Positions 1 to 13,100 of a stretch of 59,464 bases of DNA are shown here, one piece after another (the first letter of the stretch is position 1; every line of letters begins with the position of its first letter). The position numbers were made by a program, and so were the translations under genes. Under the pieces are notes generated by a model that made no database searches, was not told where the DNA came from, and saw only the letters and a list, made by a program, of their open reading frames with translations. Origin of the DNA: Globomyces pollinis-pini. Lineage: Eukaryota; Chytridiomycota; Chytridiomycetes; Rhizophydiales; Globomycetaceae. Location of the stretch: the NCBI GenBank assembly GCA_025399215.1, contig MU621118.1, positions 47,933-107,396 of the forward strand. The letters are read 5' to 3'.

Positions 1-930
1 CAAGAAAGAGCATGAAATCATTATAAGCACTACAATAAACCAACAATAGTTTATCCAAAATTCGAGTTTTTTGGGTAATAGTTTTTTTATTCAATTTAAA
101 TTAGCACCTGATAAAAATAATTCGGTATAAAAAACTGATTTTTTGACTGGGCCCAAGTTGAACACTACAAAGTATCAAATACGTAATGGAACAAACGATT
201 AAAATCATATTACAGTCTCCGAGTTTCTTTGTCGGTTGGAAATTTAAATCCCAACGCACCTGACTATGGTAAAATAGTTCCGTCCTAAACTGTACGTTTT
301 TCTATGAAACCTTTTACAGAACTATAAAAAGAGTCAGCAACATACGTCAAAAGTATTCGTATAAACTGTCAGTAGTATAATGCAAGTTCGCTTTGGTCAC
401 ATTAACAATCATTAGCATATTCAAAATCTAACGTATTTCAAGATGTTTTCGTTCATTGAAGTCTATATACCGTTAATGACCTTTCAATATTACCGAAGTA
501 ACTCTTGTTCCAACAGTATTATACTTATATATGGTTGACATTAGCTCAACATTAATGATAGTCACACGATTTTCAGTGACAGATTGATTGTAGTTGGATA
601 TATAAGGTATTCCATCTATTCACAGCTAATTGATTTCGTTTGATTCAATACTGCCAAGACGTTTCAAAACATTTACGAATTTTATATTTGCAAGGTAGTT
701 TATCGGTAGATATGAATGTTCCAGAAAATTTACATTTAATTTTAGCGAATGTCTATATTTTTCGGTGTGGTGGAACGGGAAAAAAAATTGAAATTTCGTC
801 CAATCAAATCACTGAATTAAATATTAAATAATCAACATCGATCTATTTTGATAATTCAAAGTCGTTATCTTTTGCCGCATTTTGAACGCGAAAACAATAC
901 TTCAATTTGACTTAAAACTAAATAAATAAC
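1..930. other. AT-rich stretch without a supported gene
   Basis: No coding region could be supported here. The longest frame (640-831, 63 codons) has a faintly leucine-rich pattern but no recognisable domain and no convincing splice partners. The last part presumably carries the promoter of the GUP1-like fragment that starts at 931. Confidence 0.4.
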
Positions 931-1579
931 ATGACTAGAAAAAATATATCCAAACATGGTACAAATTCAAACAAAAAACTATCGCAAAAGAAATCAAATT
1001 CGCGTCCAAAATTTAGAAGAACATTGGAATGGAATACTATTAAATATCTAATAGCTTATAGTATCTTAACAATCTTCATTTGGGGTTTGGTAACGTACAA
1101 TTACTCAACTGGTACGAAATCAAAATCATAACCATAGAATCACATCCAAATTATCAACTATATAAACATCGATTAGATAACGGATGGTTTTTTGGTAGGA
1201 AAATTGATAATTCAGATGCACAGTATCGACCATTTCGTAATCAACTGCCAATTCTATTTGCAGTCATGATTGGACATCAGATAATTACCAAATTGATTGG
1301 CTATATTTCTATTTCAGGATACTCCCAAGTTGGTAATCAGTTCAAGGCTTACTGGACGTTGATATTCTCTTTCATGTATGTAATGAATCCGATTGATTGA
1401 CAGTTTCTGTTTTGTTTTGTTTGGATTCTCAATCTTGAAAATCATCTTTTTTACGGGTATCAATTTGTCGTTACGAAATGGTGTAAAAAATCAATGATTG
1501 GACCGTGTTTTCATGGGTTTACTGTATCACTCTACTATTAGTATTACTGATAAGGCACCTAATGATACCAGCCTTTTAA
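931..1579 (+). pseudogene. GUP1/HHAT-like O-acyltransferase, N-terminal fragment (broken)
   Basis: The N-terminal part of a membrane-bound O-acyltransferase of the Gup1 type, which in fungi remodels GPI-anchor lipids in the ER. Seen: a basic start, one membrane segment (about residues 38-58), then the Gup1 hallmark GWFFGRKIDNSDAQYRPF, then further hydrophobic segments. A 26-nt intron ends just before 1132 and a 28-nt intron lies at 1376-1403. After RNGVK the frame breaks in a run of six A near 1487; the +1 frame continues with another membrane segment and stops at 1577-1579. Family members are about 500-600 residues and carry the catalytic His in the C-terminal half. Here only about 200 codons exist and the catalytic part is absent, since the next gene starts at 1679. 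I infer a truncated remnant. A sequencing error could explain the A-run shift but not the missing C-terminal half. Confidence 0.6.
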
Positions 1580-1678
1580 CGATAATTACCTTTACATCAA
1601 AAACCAAAACTATCAGATAAGCAAGTAAGATCAAACCCGCTGGATATAACTATATAAGAAAAAAAACCTTTCACCAAA

Positions 1679-2320
1679 ATGGCAAAACTTTGGGTGAAGT
1701 TCAAAACCAACAACGTGGTTAAAGTCTCTACTGATCAGTGCCAGGATGTGGATGACTTTCTTAAAGCCTGTAAGAAGGAGCTGTCCTCGACACTTGTTTC
1801 TTATGATGTTGACCAACTCTCACTTTCCACCACTGATGGTGGTACTCCTTTACAACCAGGCGATGCTATACCTGCTCAAAACACATCAAAGACTCCGTTA
1901 TTCATCACTGTTACTGATACCACTCCTAATAAGAAAATGTGGGAGGGATGCCCTAATTGTAACAAACCATTAAACAATGAAGCCAACATTAAAACAGTCA
2001 GAAAAATCATTGCTGGAAGTGGTCTCGCTGGAGCTATTTTGGGAGGAATCGCATTACCATTCCTTGGGTTTGGACTTGGAGGAATCACAGCAGGGAGTTT
2101 TGCGGCTAGTGTTCAAGGTCCTGCTGTTGTCGCAGGAAGTCTTTTCGCAGTTTTACAATCCTTGGGTGCAACAGGAATGGGAATTCTCCTTTTCGGTAGT
2201 ATTGGGGCTGCAGTTGGAGTATTAGCACCATTTACTGCAAAGTTAGGTTGGTGTAATGGATGTAATGATGCTGATACAGATACAGCTGTTAAAGGAGACT
2301 ATGATAGCAAACTTCTTTAG
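1679..2320 (+). CDS. Crinkler-like ubiquitin-fold header fused to ISG12/IFI27-type membrane domain
   Basis: Single-exon gene of 213 residues. Residues 1-80 (MAKLWVKFKTNNVVKV, then DDFLKACKKELSS and PLQPGDAIPAQ) look like the ubiquitin-like header found on Crinkler (CRN) effectors of oomycetes, chytrids and Glomeromycota. Residues about 108-185 are glycine/alanine-rich and hydrophobic and contain VVAGSLFAVLQSLGATG, almost the signature of the ISG12 (IFI6/IFI27) family, small membrane proteins linked in animals to mitochondria, the nuclear envelope and apoptosis. A CxxC pair precedes this domain (CPNC, near residue 92) and another follows it (CNGC, near 193), which could form a zinc-binding clasp. 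No signal peptide is visible. The ISG12 assignment is strong. The CRN-Ubl assignment rests on pattern memory and is moderate. Function is unknown; a role in membrane-associated defence or cell death is speculation. Confidence 0.75.
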   Translation: MAKLWVKFKTNNVVKVSTDQCQDVDDFLKACKKELSSTLVSYDVDQLSLSTTDGGTPLQPGDAIPAQNTSKTPLFITVTDTTPNKKMWEGCPNCNKPLNNEANIKTVRKIIAGSGLAGAILGGIALPFLGFGLGGITAGSFAASVQGPAVVAGSLFAVLQSLGATGMGILLFGSIGAAVGVLAPFTAKLGWCNGCNDADTDTAVKGDYDSKLL

Positions 2321-3171
2321 CTTTTCTATATCTTCAATAAATTACCTATAGTCATTATTTGTAAATTCAAAGTGCTAAGAAAGGACGACTAATATTCACT
2401 ATTTAGTTCTGCTAAGAAAGCATTAGTCCTGTCGTCAATGACTGATCTTCAAAAAAGAGTAAGAGAAGCTTATTGAAAATTGATACGAGAACAGTTTCTA
2501 ACATTTTTTATGATTCATGAGAAAGTTCAAACTGATTTCTTGTCTTTGCATTACGAGTGGATGGAAAACAATCGGCTGCCTTTGTTACTGACAAAACTGT
2601 TGCATCTGATGTAAGCCAATTGGTATCGCGTTTTGTGAATCAAATGAACACTTTCAAAAAAAAGCGCTATAAACACCTCTTTAAATAAATGACCGAACCC
2701 CATTTGTTACCGAACCCCTGATTTTTCACTGACCAACACTTTAACCCTACCGATATTGGTATATCCTAAGCGAACCGAATAATTACTTATCACGGAAAAA
2801 TTGTTTTTGACAGCTTTGTCTTATCTATACTACTACTATTTTTGAATGATAAACATTAGTACCTGCACCTTTGTGCATTTGGCCGAATCATCAACTTATA
2901 GACAATGGTAACGATTAGAACTGCTAAAAACATATCATTGCCAACTTGATTGGATTTGCAGTCGGAGTCGACGGTATAATAAAGTGGGGCACAGTTGTAT
3001 CAACTACCTTTCATTATCTTTCTTTCCAGTATGTTTTACACAAGTACACATGTGATATTCAATTTTCTGGAGAAAGAATATCGAGCTACGGGCATAAAAC
3101 AATAAATTGATAACTGTTTGAAGGTAGTCTAAAATATGGTGTTTGAGGGCATAGCTTTTATATAATTTAAG
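2321..3171. other. intergenic, no supported gene
   Basis: About 850 bases between the ISG12-like gene and the 3' end of the secreted-protein gene on the other strand. A short open frame ends near 2690 (containing AFVTDKTVASDVSQLV) but has no start, splice partner or recognisable domain. It may be a gene remnant. Confidence 0.35.
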
Positions 3172-4674
3172 TTAAACAGTCCAAAAAATCAATAGCATTG
3201 GCACAAAGTAACACCAAATTAGAGAATTGACATTGCTCATCCCTCCACTAAATACGTTCGTAGGTATAGGGTTTGCTGATGTACTAACAGGAATCCCTTC
3301 CGTTATGGTCGGTTCTTGTTCATCTAGGATAAGTAAAACACCATCGATACCTATCTTATATTTAAACTTTCCAATCCGAAGAATATTTGAATTGGGTCGT
3401 CCATGTACCCACATAACGGATCCATCGGAAGTAGTTTTGAAAGAATCGTCTCGACATCCCCAAGAAGTGGAATCTGTCACATCGTAAGGACCTTCTATAA
3501 ATTCTCCTGTTTTTCCATTAAGGACAGCTACTGAGTATTTCATGTTTTTACTTGTTCCATACCACTCTGTAGTAACATTTGCTCCAAGTGGATCAGTTGC
3601 CCAGCCAACTAGGACGCGATGGTCAGACTCGTTGGAAGTGGGAAAAGGACCCCACCTAGCCAACGATGCATCTGCTTTCCATGCCTTCCCACTTGGACTT
3701 GTCAACCAAGTAACATTATTTTGTAAGGGTTTTCCTGTTGTTCCATCTAGAACCATATATCCTACTTCAACCTGCTTTGGTGGGCCATCACTCAACTGTG
3801 TATCTGTCTGAGAAGTAAATGCTACTCCCCAAGTATCAAAACCAGCTACCATCCCTCCTAGCTCTGCAGCAGCCCCACCTGCACAATTTGCATTAATCTT
3901 TTGAATAGTGTATCTGCCGTTAAATACTAGGATAGCTTTATCGGAATAGCAATCCGATACGCAAAGAGCCATTGATTTTTGACTTGTTGGATGGAAATCT
4001 AACAAACTATTCATTGAATGACTACAACCCCAACCCCAACCAGTGTTTGGCCGTTTGATTCCAGTAGTGTCATTGAAATAATACAGTGCATCACCTTCGT
4101 GACCATCAAATGAATGTACCTAAATTATTTGTTTAGAAATGGTAGTTACATGATAATAGATTGAAAAGAACCCGATTTTACCATGTGCCACTCTAGAATC
4201 GCCAATTTTGAAATTGGTTGGTGTAGATGGCCAAGGTTGTGTAATGACAATGGAATTGGTATCCCAAACCACTTCATTCTCTCCCGAAATAAATGCTAAA
4301 TGAATTGTTGCTGCAGTTTCGTTCCACAACAACACTGCAAATGATCCATCAGAAACACCTGTCTTTGTGGTTACACCTCGTACAATTTCAGAAAAGTTTC
4401 TAGTCCAGATTAAATTAGATTCATCTTCATCCAGTAGTGAAACATGCCCTGTGTTACTTGAATCAGTCCACCCAATAAGTGATTGGCCATTATCTAAAGG
4501 CACCAAATACAAAGGATACACATACATGTTTCTCATTACCCACAATCTCCATGCATCGATACCACGCTTTAACGGAGCTGGAAGAGTGATTGTTTTATTC
4601 TGTATTGGAGGTAAAGACTGACACCAACATAATTGAATCAACGCCAATAGAGTGACTATCAATTGTTCTCTCAT
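3172..4674 (-). CDS. secreted, probably GPI-anchored or cell-surface protein of unknown function
   Basis: Two exons (4674-4150 and 4119-3172) joined by a 30-nt intron (4120-4149) give 490 residues. A clear signal peptide starts the protein (MREQLIVTLLALIQLCWCQS). The C-terminus is hydrophobic (SLIWCYFVPMLLIFWTV) after a small/polar stretch, as in GPI-anchored proteins. The mature part has Trp/Gly-rich, propeller-like strands with motifs such as GWGWGCSHSM, ALCVSDCYSDKA and CRDDSFKTTSDGSVMWV. I have an impression of similar uncharacterised secreted beta-propeller-like proteins in bacteria and some eukaryotes, but cannot name a function. The splice model is well supported because both exons become one continuous frame. 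Confidence 0.7.
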
Positions 4675-4974
4675 CGTATTTGTTCGTTTAAGTAATTGTT
4701 AAAAATTTTATTGTTTGACCTGCGCGTCACTCACATCTTATATCTTCAATGTGATTTACTCTAATATCTCCAGTAAGTTACACTATCGTAATTCAATATA
4801 ACAACACATTGTCGCGTAAGATTATCAATTAGCTTTACTCTAATATATTCCCTTCGTTACCGATCCATGTCTATCGACATGACAAAGCATCGTTTCATCT
4901 TTGAGGTTGTGTAACTATTTTGAAACTTTGGGTCGAATTGGTCTCAATAATTTTTACCTCAAATTATTATTGGA

Positions 4975-5853
4975 ATGTCGGGATTCTTCTCCCTTCCTTT
5001 GGAGTTATTGATCATGATTTGCAGTCATTTGACAATTGGAGAGTACCGCCGAATTATGATGTCCAGTAAAGAGTCAAATTTACCTAGAGCTGCAACTCTG
5101 ACTTGGGAAAAATATATGGAATCGGCACTTTTGATGATTGTTCCGTTTGTCGAGGATATGAAGCCGAATTTAGTTTTTCTGAATGAAATGCGTTTACGGT
5201 TGTTGATTGACCATGAACAATTTGGACTTCTTCTCAATTTACTTAATTCTGGAAAGTTTTATGATCATATGAAACAGAAACTGTTCGAGTATGCTTGTCT
5301 AAAGAATGGTGTGGATGTTGTTAAAGAATTGTTGAATTCTCCCCATGTAAACCCAATCGTCAATGATAACAATCCTTTAACGGTCGCAGTCTATTATGGA
5401 AATCTGGAGGTGGTGAAAACACTTATAGCTGATCCGAGAGTTGTCCTAAATGAAGGTTTATTAACAAAAGCTTTTCGACTCAAAAAGAAGGACTATACTG
5501 TGTTCAAGTTGTTACTTTTGCATCTAGATCCAAGTTTCAATGACAATAGTCCATTCCGATTCGCGGCTAGGAGAGGAAACACTGAAATCTGCAAAATATT
5601 GTTAGGAGATCCAAGAGTAGATCCAACTGTGAAAAATAATTGTGCAGTAAGACAAGCAGCTGCAGGGGGATATGTAGAATGCGTTCAATTTCTATTGACT
5701 GATCCCAGAATTGATCCCACTGAATTGAATAATTTGGCACTTCGTCAAGCACGGAAGAATGGACATACAAAAGTTGTGGAAATTCTACTTGCAGATGAAA
5801 GAGTTCTTGCAGTTGAAAACAAGATCAATTCTACTTCAGGAGCTCAAACTTAA
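4975..5853 (+). CDS. F-box-like plus ankyrin-repeat protein
   Basis: Single exon, 292 residues. The N-terminus (FFSLPLELLIMICSHLT) has the Leu-Pro-x-Glu-Leu pattern of an F-box, suggesting binding to Skp1. From about residue 85 onward there are five or six ankyrin-like repeats of about 33 residues, recognisable by units such as AARRGNTEICKILLGDPRVD and AAAGGYVECVQFLLTDPRID. These repeats, with a DPRVDPT linker, resemble the ankyrin arrays of large expanded families in chytrids, other early fungi and amoebae. The likely role is a substrate adaptor of an SCF ubiquitin ligase, with ankyrins binding the target; that is inference. No intron is needed. Confidence 0.75.
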   Translation: MSGFFSLPLELLIMICSHLTIGEYRRIMMSSKESNLPRAATLTWEKYMESALLMIVPFVEDMKPNLVFLNEMRLRLLIDHEQFGLLLNLLNSGKFYDHMKQKLFEYACLKNGVDVVKELLNSPHVNPIVNDNNPLTVAVYYGNLEVVKTLIADPRVVLNEGLLTKAFRLKKKDYTVFKLLLLHLDPSFNDNSPFRFAARRGNTEICKILLGDPRVDPTVKNNCAVRQAAAGGYVECVQFLLTDPRIDPTELNNLALRQARKNGHTKVVEILLADERVLAVENKINSTSGAQT

Positions 5854-6043
5854 TCCTGACCTGATACCATACTTAAATTTAGAAAATAAATGATCTGGAT
5901 ATTTAGTTGAACCATCTCTTTAATTCCATTCTAATACTTTCCTCTAATGAATTTAATATCCTAGCATTTGAAAAGCTGGTGATTCATTCAACTTCCATTG
6001 ATTTCCTTCGACGCAATATTTTTTTCTTTAAAATCGTTTAAGG

Positions 6044-6653
6044 ATGTTTAGGAATAGGAATTCGGTTGTGAATTGCATTAGAAAATACACTACAAATTCT
6101 ACAAAGAATTCCATTAATTTAGGACATCCGACAAATATTATCACACCCATTCAAACCAAACCAGAGTCAATCACCAAATTAGACCCAAATGTCCTCTACA
6201 AAGGAGAATTAGAATCATATATGCGAAAGATTAAACTAGGAAATCATGCATTTGTAGTCTGTGTTGCTGGAGTAGTTGTACAATTAGGATTAGAACATCC
6301 AATGATTGAAACTATTTTACCAATTGGTAAGAACTCTATCATTAAATATATAAATAGCATTAGGATTATTGGTATTACCAATCGGTACCACTCATTGGTT
6401 AACAAAGAACTATGTCACTGAAATACGTAAAGCTAAACAAGGTCAAATAATATTAACGACCAAAAATATATTTGATTTTAAATCTGATTCTACCATCAAA
6501 ATATCAGATTTGAAATTAGATCCTTTTTGGAATATTCGTACTTGGTCAAGTTCCAATCCCAAACGTTCCTTTTTTGTTGATCCAATATCCAAAAATGATT
6601 TACTATTGAAACCAATTTGGGATACAATTTCAAAGAGTAGTAATATAAAGTGA
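6044..6653 (+). CDS. TMEM70/TMEM186/TMEM223-like mitochondrial inner-membrane protein
   Basis: Two exons separated by a 31-nt intron (6327-6357) give 192 residues. The N-terminus is basic and Ser/Thr/Asn-rich (MFRNRNSVVNCIRKYTTNS), typical of a mitochondrial presequence. Next comes LYKGELESYMRKIKLGNHAF, a membrane segment, a second membrane segment produced across the splice (LGLLVLPIGTTHWLTKNYV), and a soluble tail. A short mature protein with a YxG motif, a two-helix hairpin and a conserved H..TK.YV is the pattern of the TMEM70/186/223 group, which assists assembly of respiratory complexes. Identification is by pattern only; which member it corresponds to is unknown. Confidence 0.5.
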
Positions 6654-6693
6654 TCATTCGCGTGATAAAGTATCCTTTATAATTTTACAAATC

Positions 6694-7258
6694 ATGATGA
6701 CAAATGAAATCAAAATTCGACCTACAATAGAATCAGATCTAATAGATTATATGAATCTAATTAGAAATACTTGGCAACATACATATCAATCTATCATGAC
6801 TCCTGATCTACTAAAACAAAAATATAATCATTCAACTTTAGATATTGTATTAAATGAAATCAATGATTCATCAAGGTTGAATTTTGTAGTTGTAGATCAA
6901 ACGTTATTGATTGGATATTTTACTCTGTTGGTTAAACAAGATCATTATCATTTAGAACGTATTTATTTGATACCAGAATATCAACAGAGAGGTATTTTCA
7001 AGTTTAGGTTGATAGATTTTAGGTCTTGGTTCAGTTATGATGCAAAAGTATGTATAATTTATAATAATTTAAATGATGTTTAGATGTATTGATTTGGCAA
7101 ATGATAATCATATAAAGTCTATCACTTTAGATGTTTGGGACAATAATGTCAATGCTATGAGATTCTATGAACGATTCGGATTTGAAAACACGTCAAAGTC
7201 AATCGTTAGATTCAACGTTATCAAGTATTTGGTGTTACAATTGAAACTTGCTGAATAA
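6694..7258 (+). CDS. GNAT-family N-acetyltransferase
   Basis: Three exons (6694-6991, 7023-7047, 7084-7258) with introns of 31 and 36 nt give 165 residues. Seen: IRPTIESDL start typical of GNAT enzymes, a central strand LERIYLIPEYQQRG, then after splicing the acetyl-CoA pyrophosphate-binding loop QQRGLGSVMMQK (Q/R-x-x-G-x-G/A), followed by DVWDNNVNAMRFYERFGFE, the usual Asn...Ala-x-x-F/Y-Y-x-x-x-G-F ending. The family transfers acetyl from acetyl-CoA to an amine; the substrate is not evident. The middle exon is only 25 nt and encodes the CoA-binding loop. Without splicing the loop is destroyed, which strongly supports the model. Confidence 0.85.
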
Positions 7259-7347
7259 AAATAAAAGATTCCTTCCAAAATAAATTGAAAATGATCTCAA
7301 GATTAGAACAATGAAAGTATAATGTCAAGATTTTATGTAAAGAATGT

Positions 7348-10300
7348 CTAAACGAATCTTTGAGACTGCAAATATTGTCGATGATGTTCACTAAGAGATT
7401 CCCAGATAGATTTTTTGGTAGCAGCATCAATAGATCCAAGTATCGATCCTAAACAAGCATGAATCTGCTGATTGAGTTGCACTTCACTAGGCATCAAATC
7501 TGGCAAAGCAAGAACACTAGTGAGAACAAATACTAATCTAGGAATCTGTGATTGATTTACAACCGCAGGATGTTGTCTAGAAATTAAATAAAGAAATCAT
7601 ACTTTTGAATAAGGTCAAGCAATAAAGTATATGTTTCTGGAGCTTCTTGGCCATCATCTACAATAGGAAGAGATGCAACCCAATGAGTTATAACATTGTT
7701 AGCATCAAAAGCACCAGAATCTTTATATGTTGCAATGATTTTACCGATTGCAGAAATTGCATTCTCAGTGGCCATTAAATTCTCATCTGCTCGACCATTA
7801 GCATCATTCGCAATATTGAACAGATGTGGTAGGGATTCAACAGTAAACTGAGCAAAGGAAGGCCCTCCAAACTTAGCAGCTACACCAGCTCCATAAGATG
7901 CAGCTTGACGAACGTCTGCAGATGGGTCTGATAACGATCTTCCCATTATGGATAAGAAATGTGATTGATATGCAGCAGATTTTTCCCCAGTAAATTCAAT
8001 GACATCACAAAAGACACAAAGGGCCCATTGCCTAGAAGATGGTTCAGGACTATTCTAGAAAACGTCAAAATTTAAAGACATACAATCATTTCATCCATCT
8101 TGCTTAACATTTGGTCAAAGAATGGTAGGAACGAAACGTTAAAGGTTTTCAATAAAGTAGACATAAGTTGAGAAGCCTATTTAATTAAAATACTGCAAAA
8201 GGTTACCCCAGCTAAAAACTCTTCATCTGAAAATTCTTCATCCTTTAAAGCTTCTTCATCTTCAGGTTCATAGTCTTCAGCCTCTCGGAGTTCTAAATCA
8301 TCAAAATCAAGATATCATATACTTTGTCGTTCTAATGCACGGATTAAATATTGTTCTAATTGTCCAATGATGTCATTGGTGAGAGCATTCATATGTTCAG
8401 CTGTCATACTTGTTTGTCCCAAATGTTTGATTCCCTATTGTAAATCATACCAATTATATACTTCAGAAAAGGTACTGTAAAAAGTGCAAATGATACTGTA
8501 ATCTTCTTCTTCTGTTAATGCCTTTAATAATTCATCACAAGCAGCATTCCATAACGCACCAATTTTTTCCTTTGCTAATGACATGTTAATAGAAAACGGA
8601 TTACGAACTTCGGCCTTTATCCAACAATTAAGCAGTGCCGGAATGACAGCTGCTGCTGCATATCGAACACCATCATTAAGATAGAATTTGAGCATTGGTA
8701 ATACCATTGTCATAATCTGTTCCACATAAGGTGCAAAGATACCACCCATTTCTTGAGCATAACAAAGCAACATTTCAACTGCTGTACATTTATCTTCCAA
8801 AGCAGATGTTTTGATTACCAAATTCTACAAAGGTTACATTAAAATTTTTATACCTTTTGTCCAACAGGCATGATTTCCCACCCATCTTCTTCAGTGTATT
8901 TATCAGAAACATCAATCTCAGCATCAAGAGCAAACATTTCTGGTTTACTGTCAGCTGTGATCAACAAGGGTGGTAACACGAATTCCAAGTACGGAGCGAA
9001 ATCAGCTCCCAGCACTTTACAAATACGTGCCCATGCAGAGAGTAAATATGATGCTTGAGGATCGTCGGCATCGGTAATAGATACTTGGATTTCACGAAGA
9101 ACTTCGATAAAAGCACTGGAATCAGGATAGAATATTTCTTTTCCAACAGCCAAGATGATGAGTGAACTACATTCCAAAGCTTTTCCCTTCAAACTGCGGA
9201 ATTCTTTCTGATTTGGAATTCGAAGAATTTGTAATAAAACGGGCATAATATTTGGGTAAAACTATTGGTTAAAAAATTTCAAAAGTACTTTGATAAATTC
9301 AGTTCCGGCACTATCAGCAACAGTGGCTAACGTGGTAACCGCCTGTTCTTGAACAAAGATTTTACCAGTATTCATCAAAACCAATAATTTACTGATAATT
9401 GGTTCAATGTAAGGTGAAATACAGGATTTCGAAACACCTTCAGAAAAGTTGACCAAGGCGGCAGCAGCATAGTTTGCAACTCTAACTATCAAACAACTAT
9501 AAGGGATACCGAATGTATTGCAAGTCATCCATGATTGGAATTAAATTAGTAAGAATGATTTCATGGTAAGTATTTTGGATATTCGGAGAAAAGTCCGTGC
9601 ATAGTTGTCCAATAGCATTACATGACGCATGACGGACTCTAGGATGTGGATCACGCATATGAGGAACGATTAAACTAGTAATTAATTATAGAGCCTTGAG
9701 TACTTAATAATTTGAGGTAATTCTTGCTTCATGATATCATGTGAACCTTCTCCGATTGCAGAAATACATCGAAGCGCTGCATGACGTTTTTGCCAATCTG
9801 GGGATGCCAGCATAGTTGGAATATGATGAAAGGCAATTGGAAGTACGATTTCTCCACCCAAATATATTGCTAATCTATCCATAGCTTGTTCTCCTGATGT
9901 CTCATTTGTGGATTCATCATCATCTTCGATCTGAAAATTAAAAAAAACAGAATTACAGTTTCTCCCTTATACCAATCCTGATCATCATCCAATTCAGACA
10001 TCCAATCCAACATAACAGGAATGATACTAGGAGCAAATGGCTCATGCTTTCTCAATAAACCTGGTGCACCTTCACAAATAGTGATCAATAACTCTAAACA
10101 AGTTTGTCGAGTACCATCTTCCAAGTTGGTATTTTTCATTTGTTCCAACATGAATTGAACAGTTTGTGAAATCAAAGGCTTGAACATTTTAGGATGTAGT
10201 GATGCCAGTTCTATGATAGTTGTAATTCCTTCGACAGCGTCCGTCTCTTTCTCTGGGTTTGCCAAAACAGGAGGTAGCACCTAAATACATTAATTTCCTG

Positions 10301-11051
10301 GTAATAAAAAATACATTCAATAACAATGGAAGTAAATCCGTTAATCCTTTTCTAATAGATTGTTTTGATAAGCAAATGTATTCCACTGTAGCCTTCAAAG
10401 CTGCAAGGCGCACATCCATATCTTGATCCTGAACACCGGTAACAAACATGTTTTTAACAGCATTTTGATCTTGTCTAGTTAACAATCCAGGACAACCGGA
10501 GAATAACAAAAAGGCAGTTCTACGAAGGGCAGGATTTGGGGATGTGACAAAGTCAGCACCCAATTGAAACAATTCTGACCAAATGACTAGAATGAATGGA
10601 ATCAAAGAATACATTTTTTTCGAAGCAAGTAGGAAGCAATTTGAGAAGTGGTGTCGGCAACTTTATTCCTCACTTGCCAATCAGGTTCAACTTGTAAAGA
10701 TTGTACCAATTGAGCTTGAACATATTGAACGACTTGAGGTCCAGCAATTTGAAGTAAAGATTGGTCTTCATTATTAGTATTTTTAACTGATTTGAGAGCA
10801 TAGCGACGTAATAAAACGGCAGAGAAACTTTTAATCTTTTGAATGAGTTAAAATAGAAGAATTACGAAAGGGATATTATGGGATAAAGTAGCATTAGCAA
10901 GACCAGCTAATAAAGGGCCAGGTTGATTAGCAACCCAATGCAATTCTAATTGTTCTTCAGCAGCTCTTCTAATAGCGTTATCCTGAGAAGACAATTGATT
11001 TAGTAGATCATTTAATAGTTGAAATAATTGAGGGTCAGCGAATTCAGTCAT
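7348..11051 (-). CDS. PSE1: importin-5 / karyopherin Kap121 (Pse1)-type nuclear import receptor
   Basis: A HEAT-repeat importin-beta-family receptor of roughly 1,100 residues, split by about ten introns of around 26-36 nt. The start (MTEFADPQLFQLLNDLLNQL) is at 11051; the last exon begins after a 26-nt intron near 7580 and ends with a stop at 7348. Diagnostic stretches match importin-5 in order: LRKHEPFAPSIIPVMLDWM, LGGEIVLPIAFHHIPTMLAS with HAALRCISAIGEG, SYLLSAWARICKVLGADF, EDGWEIMPVGQ, and near the C-terminus DVRQAASYGAGVAAKFGG followed by ENLMATENAISAIGKI. These features fit importin-5/Kap121 better than Kap123. It carries ribosomal proteins, histones and other cargo into the nucleus. Exact exon borders were checked only at the 3' end. 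Confidence 0.93.
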
Positions 11052-12836
<1,785 letters not shown>

Positions 12837-13100
12837 CTGCATCGTTAGGAATTTCTTTATATATTAAATCCCCTTATTTAAATTATCTTTCTTGAGCTAC
12901 AATTCGGTATTCACTTCGCGGTAAGTTTCTTTCAAATAATGCTGTGACATTGGACAATATTGTAAAGACTTATTGGAGATACTCTCAGAGAATTTGCTTG
13001 ACGCATGAACCTGGTCTAAGGGCTTTCACAAACTTTTAGATCTCCAGTGTACAATTATTATAATACTCTATTTTATAATTGTCTCCCATTCTGAAACAGT

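Noticed and set aside
640..831. 63-codon open frame with leucine-rich look
   Set aside because: No start context, domain or splice partners; in an AT-rich stretch such frames arise by chance.
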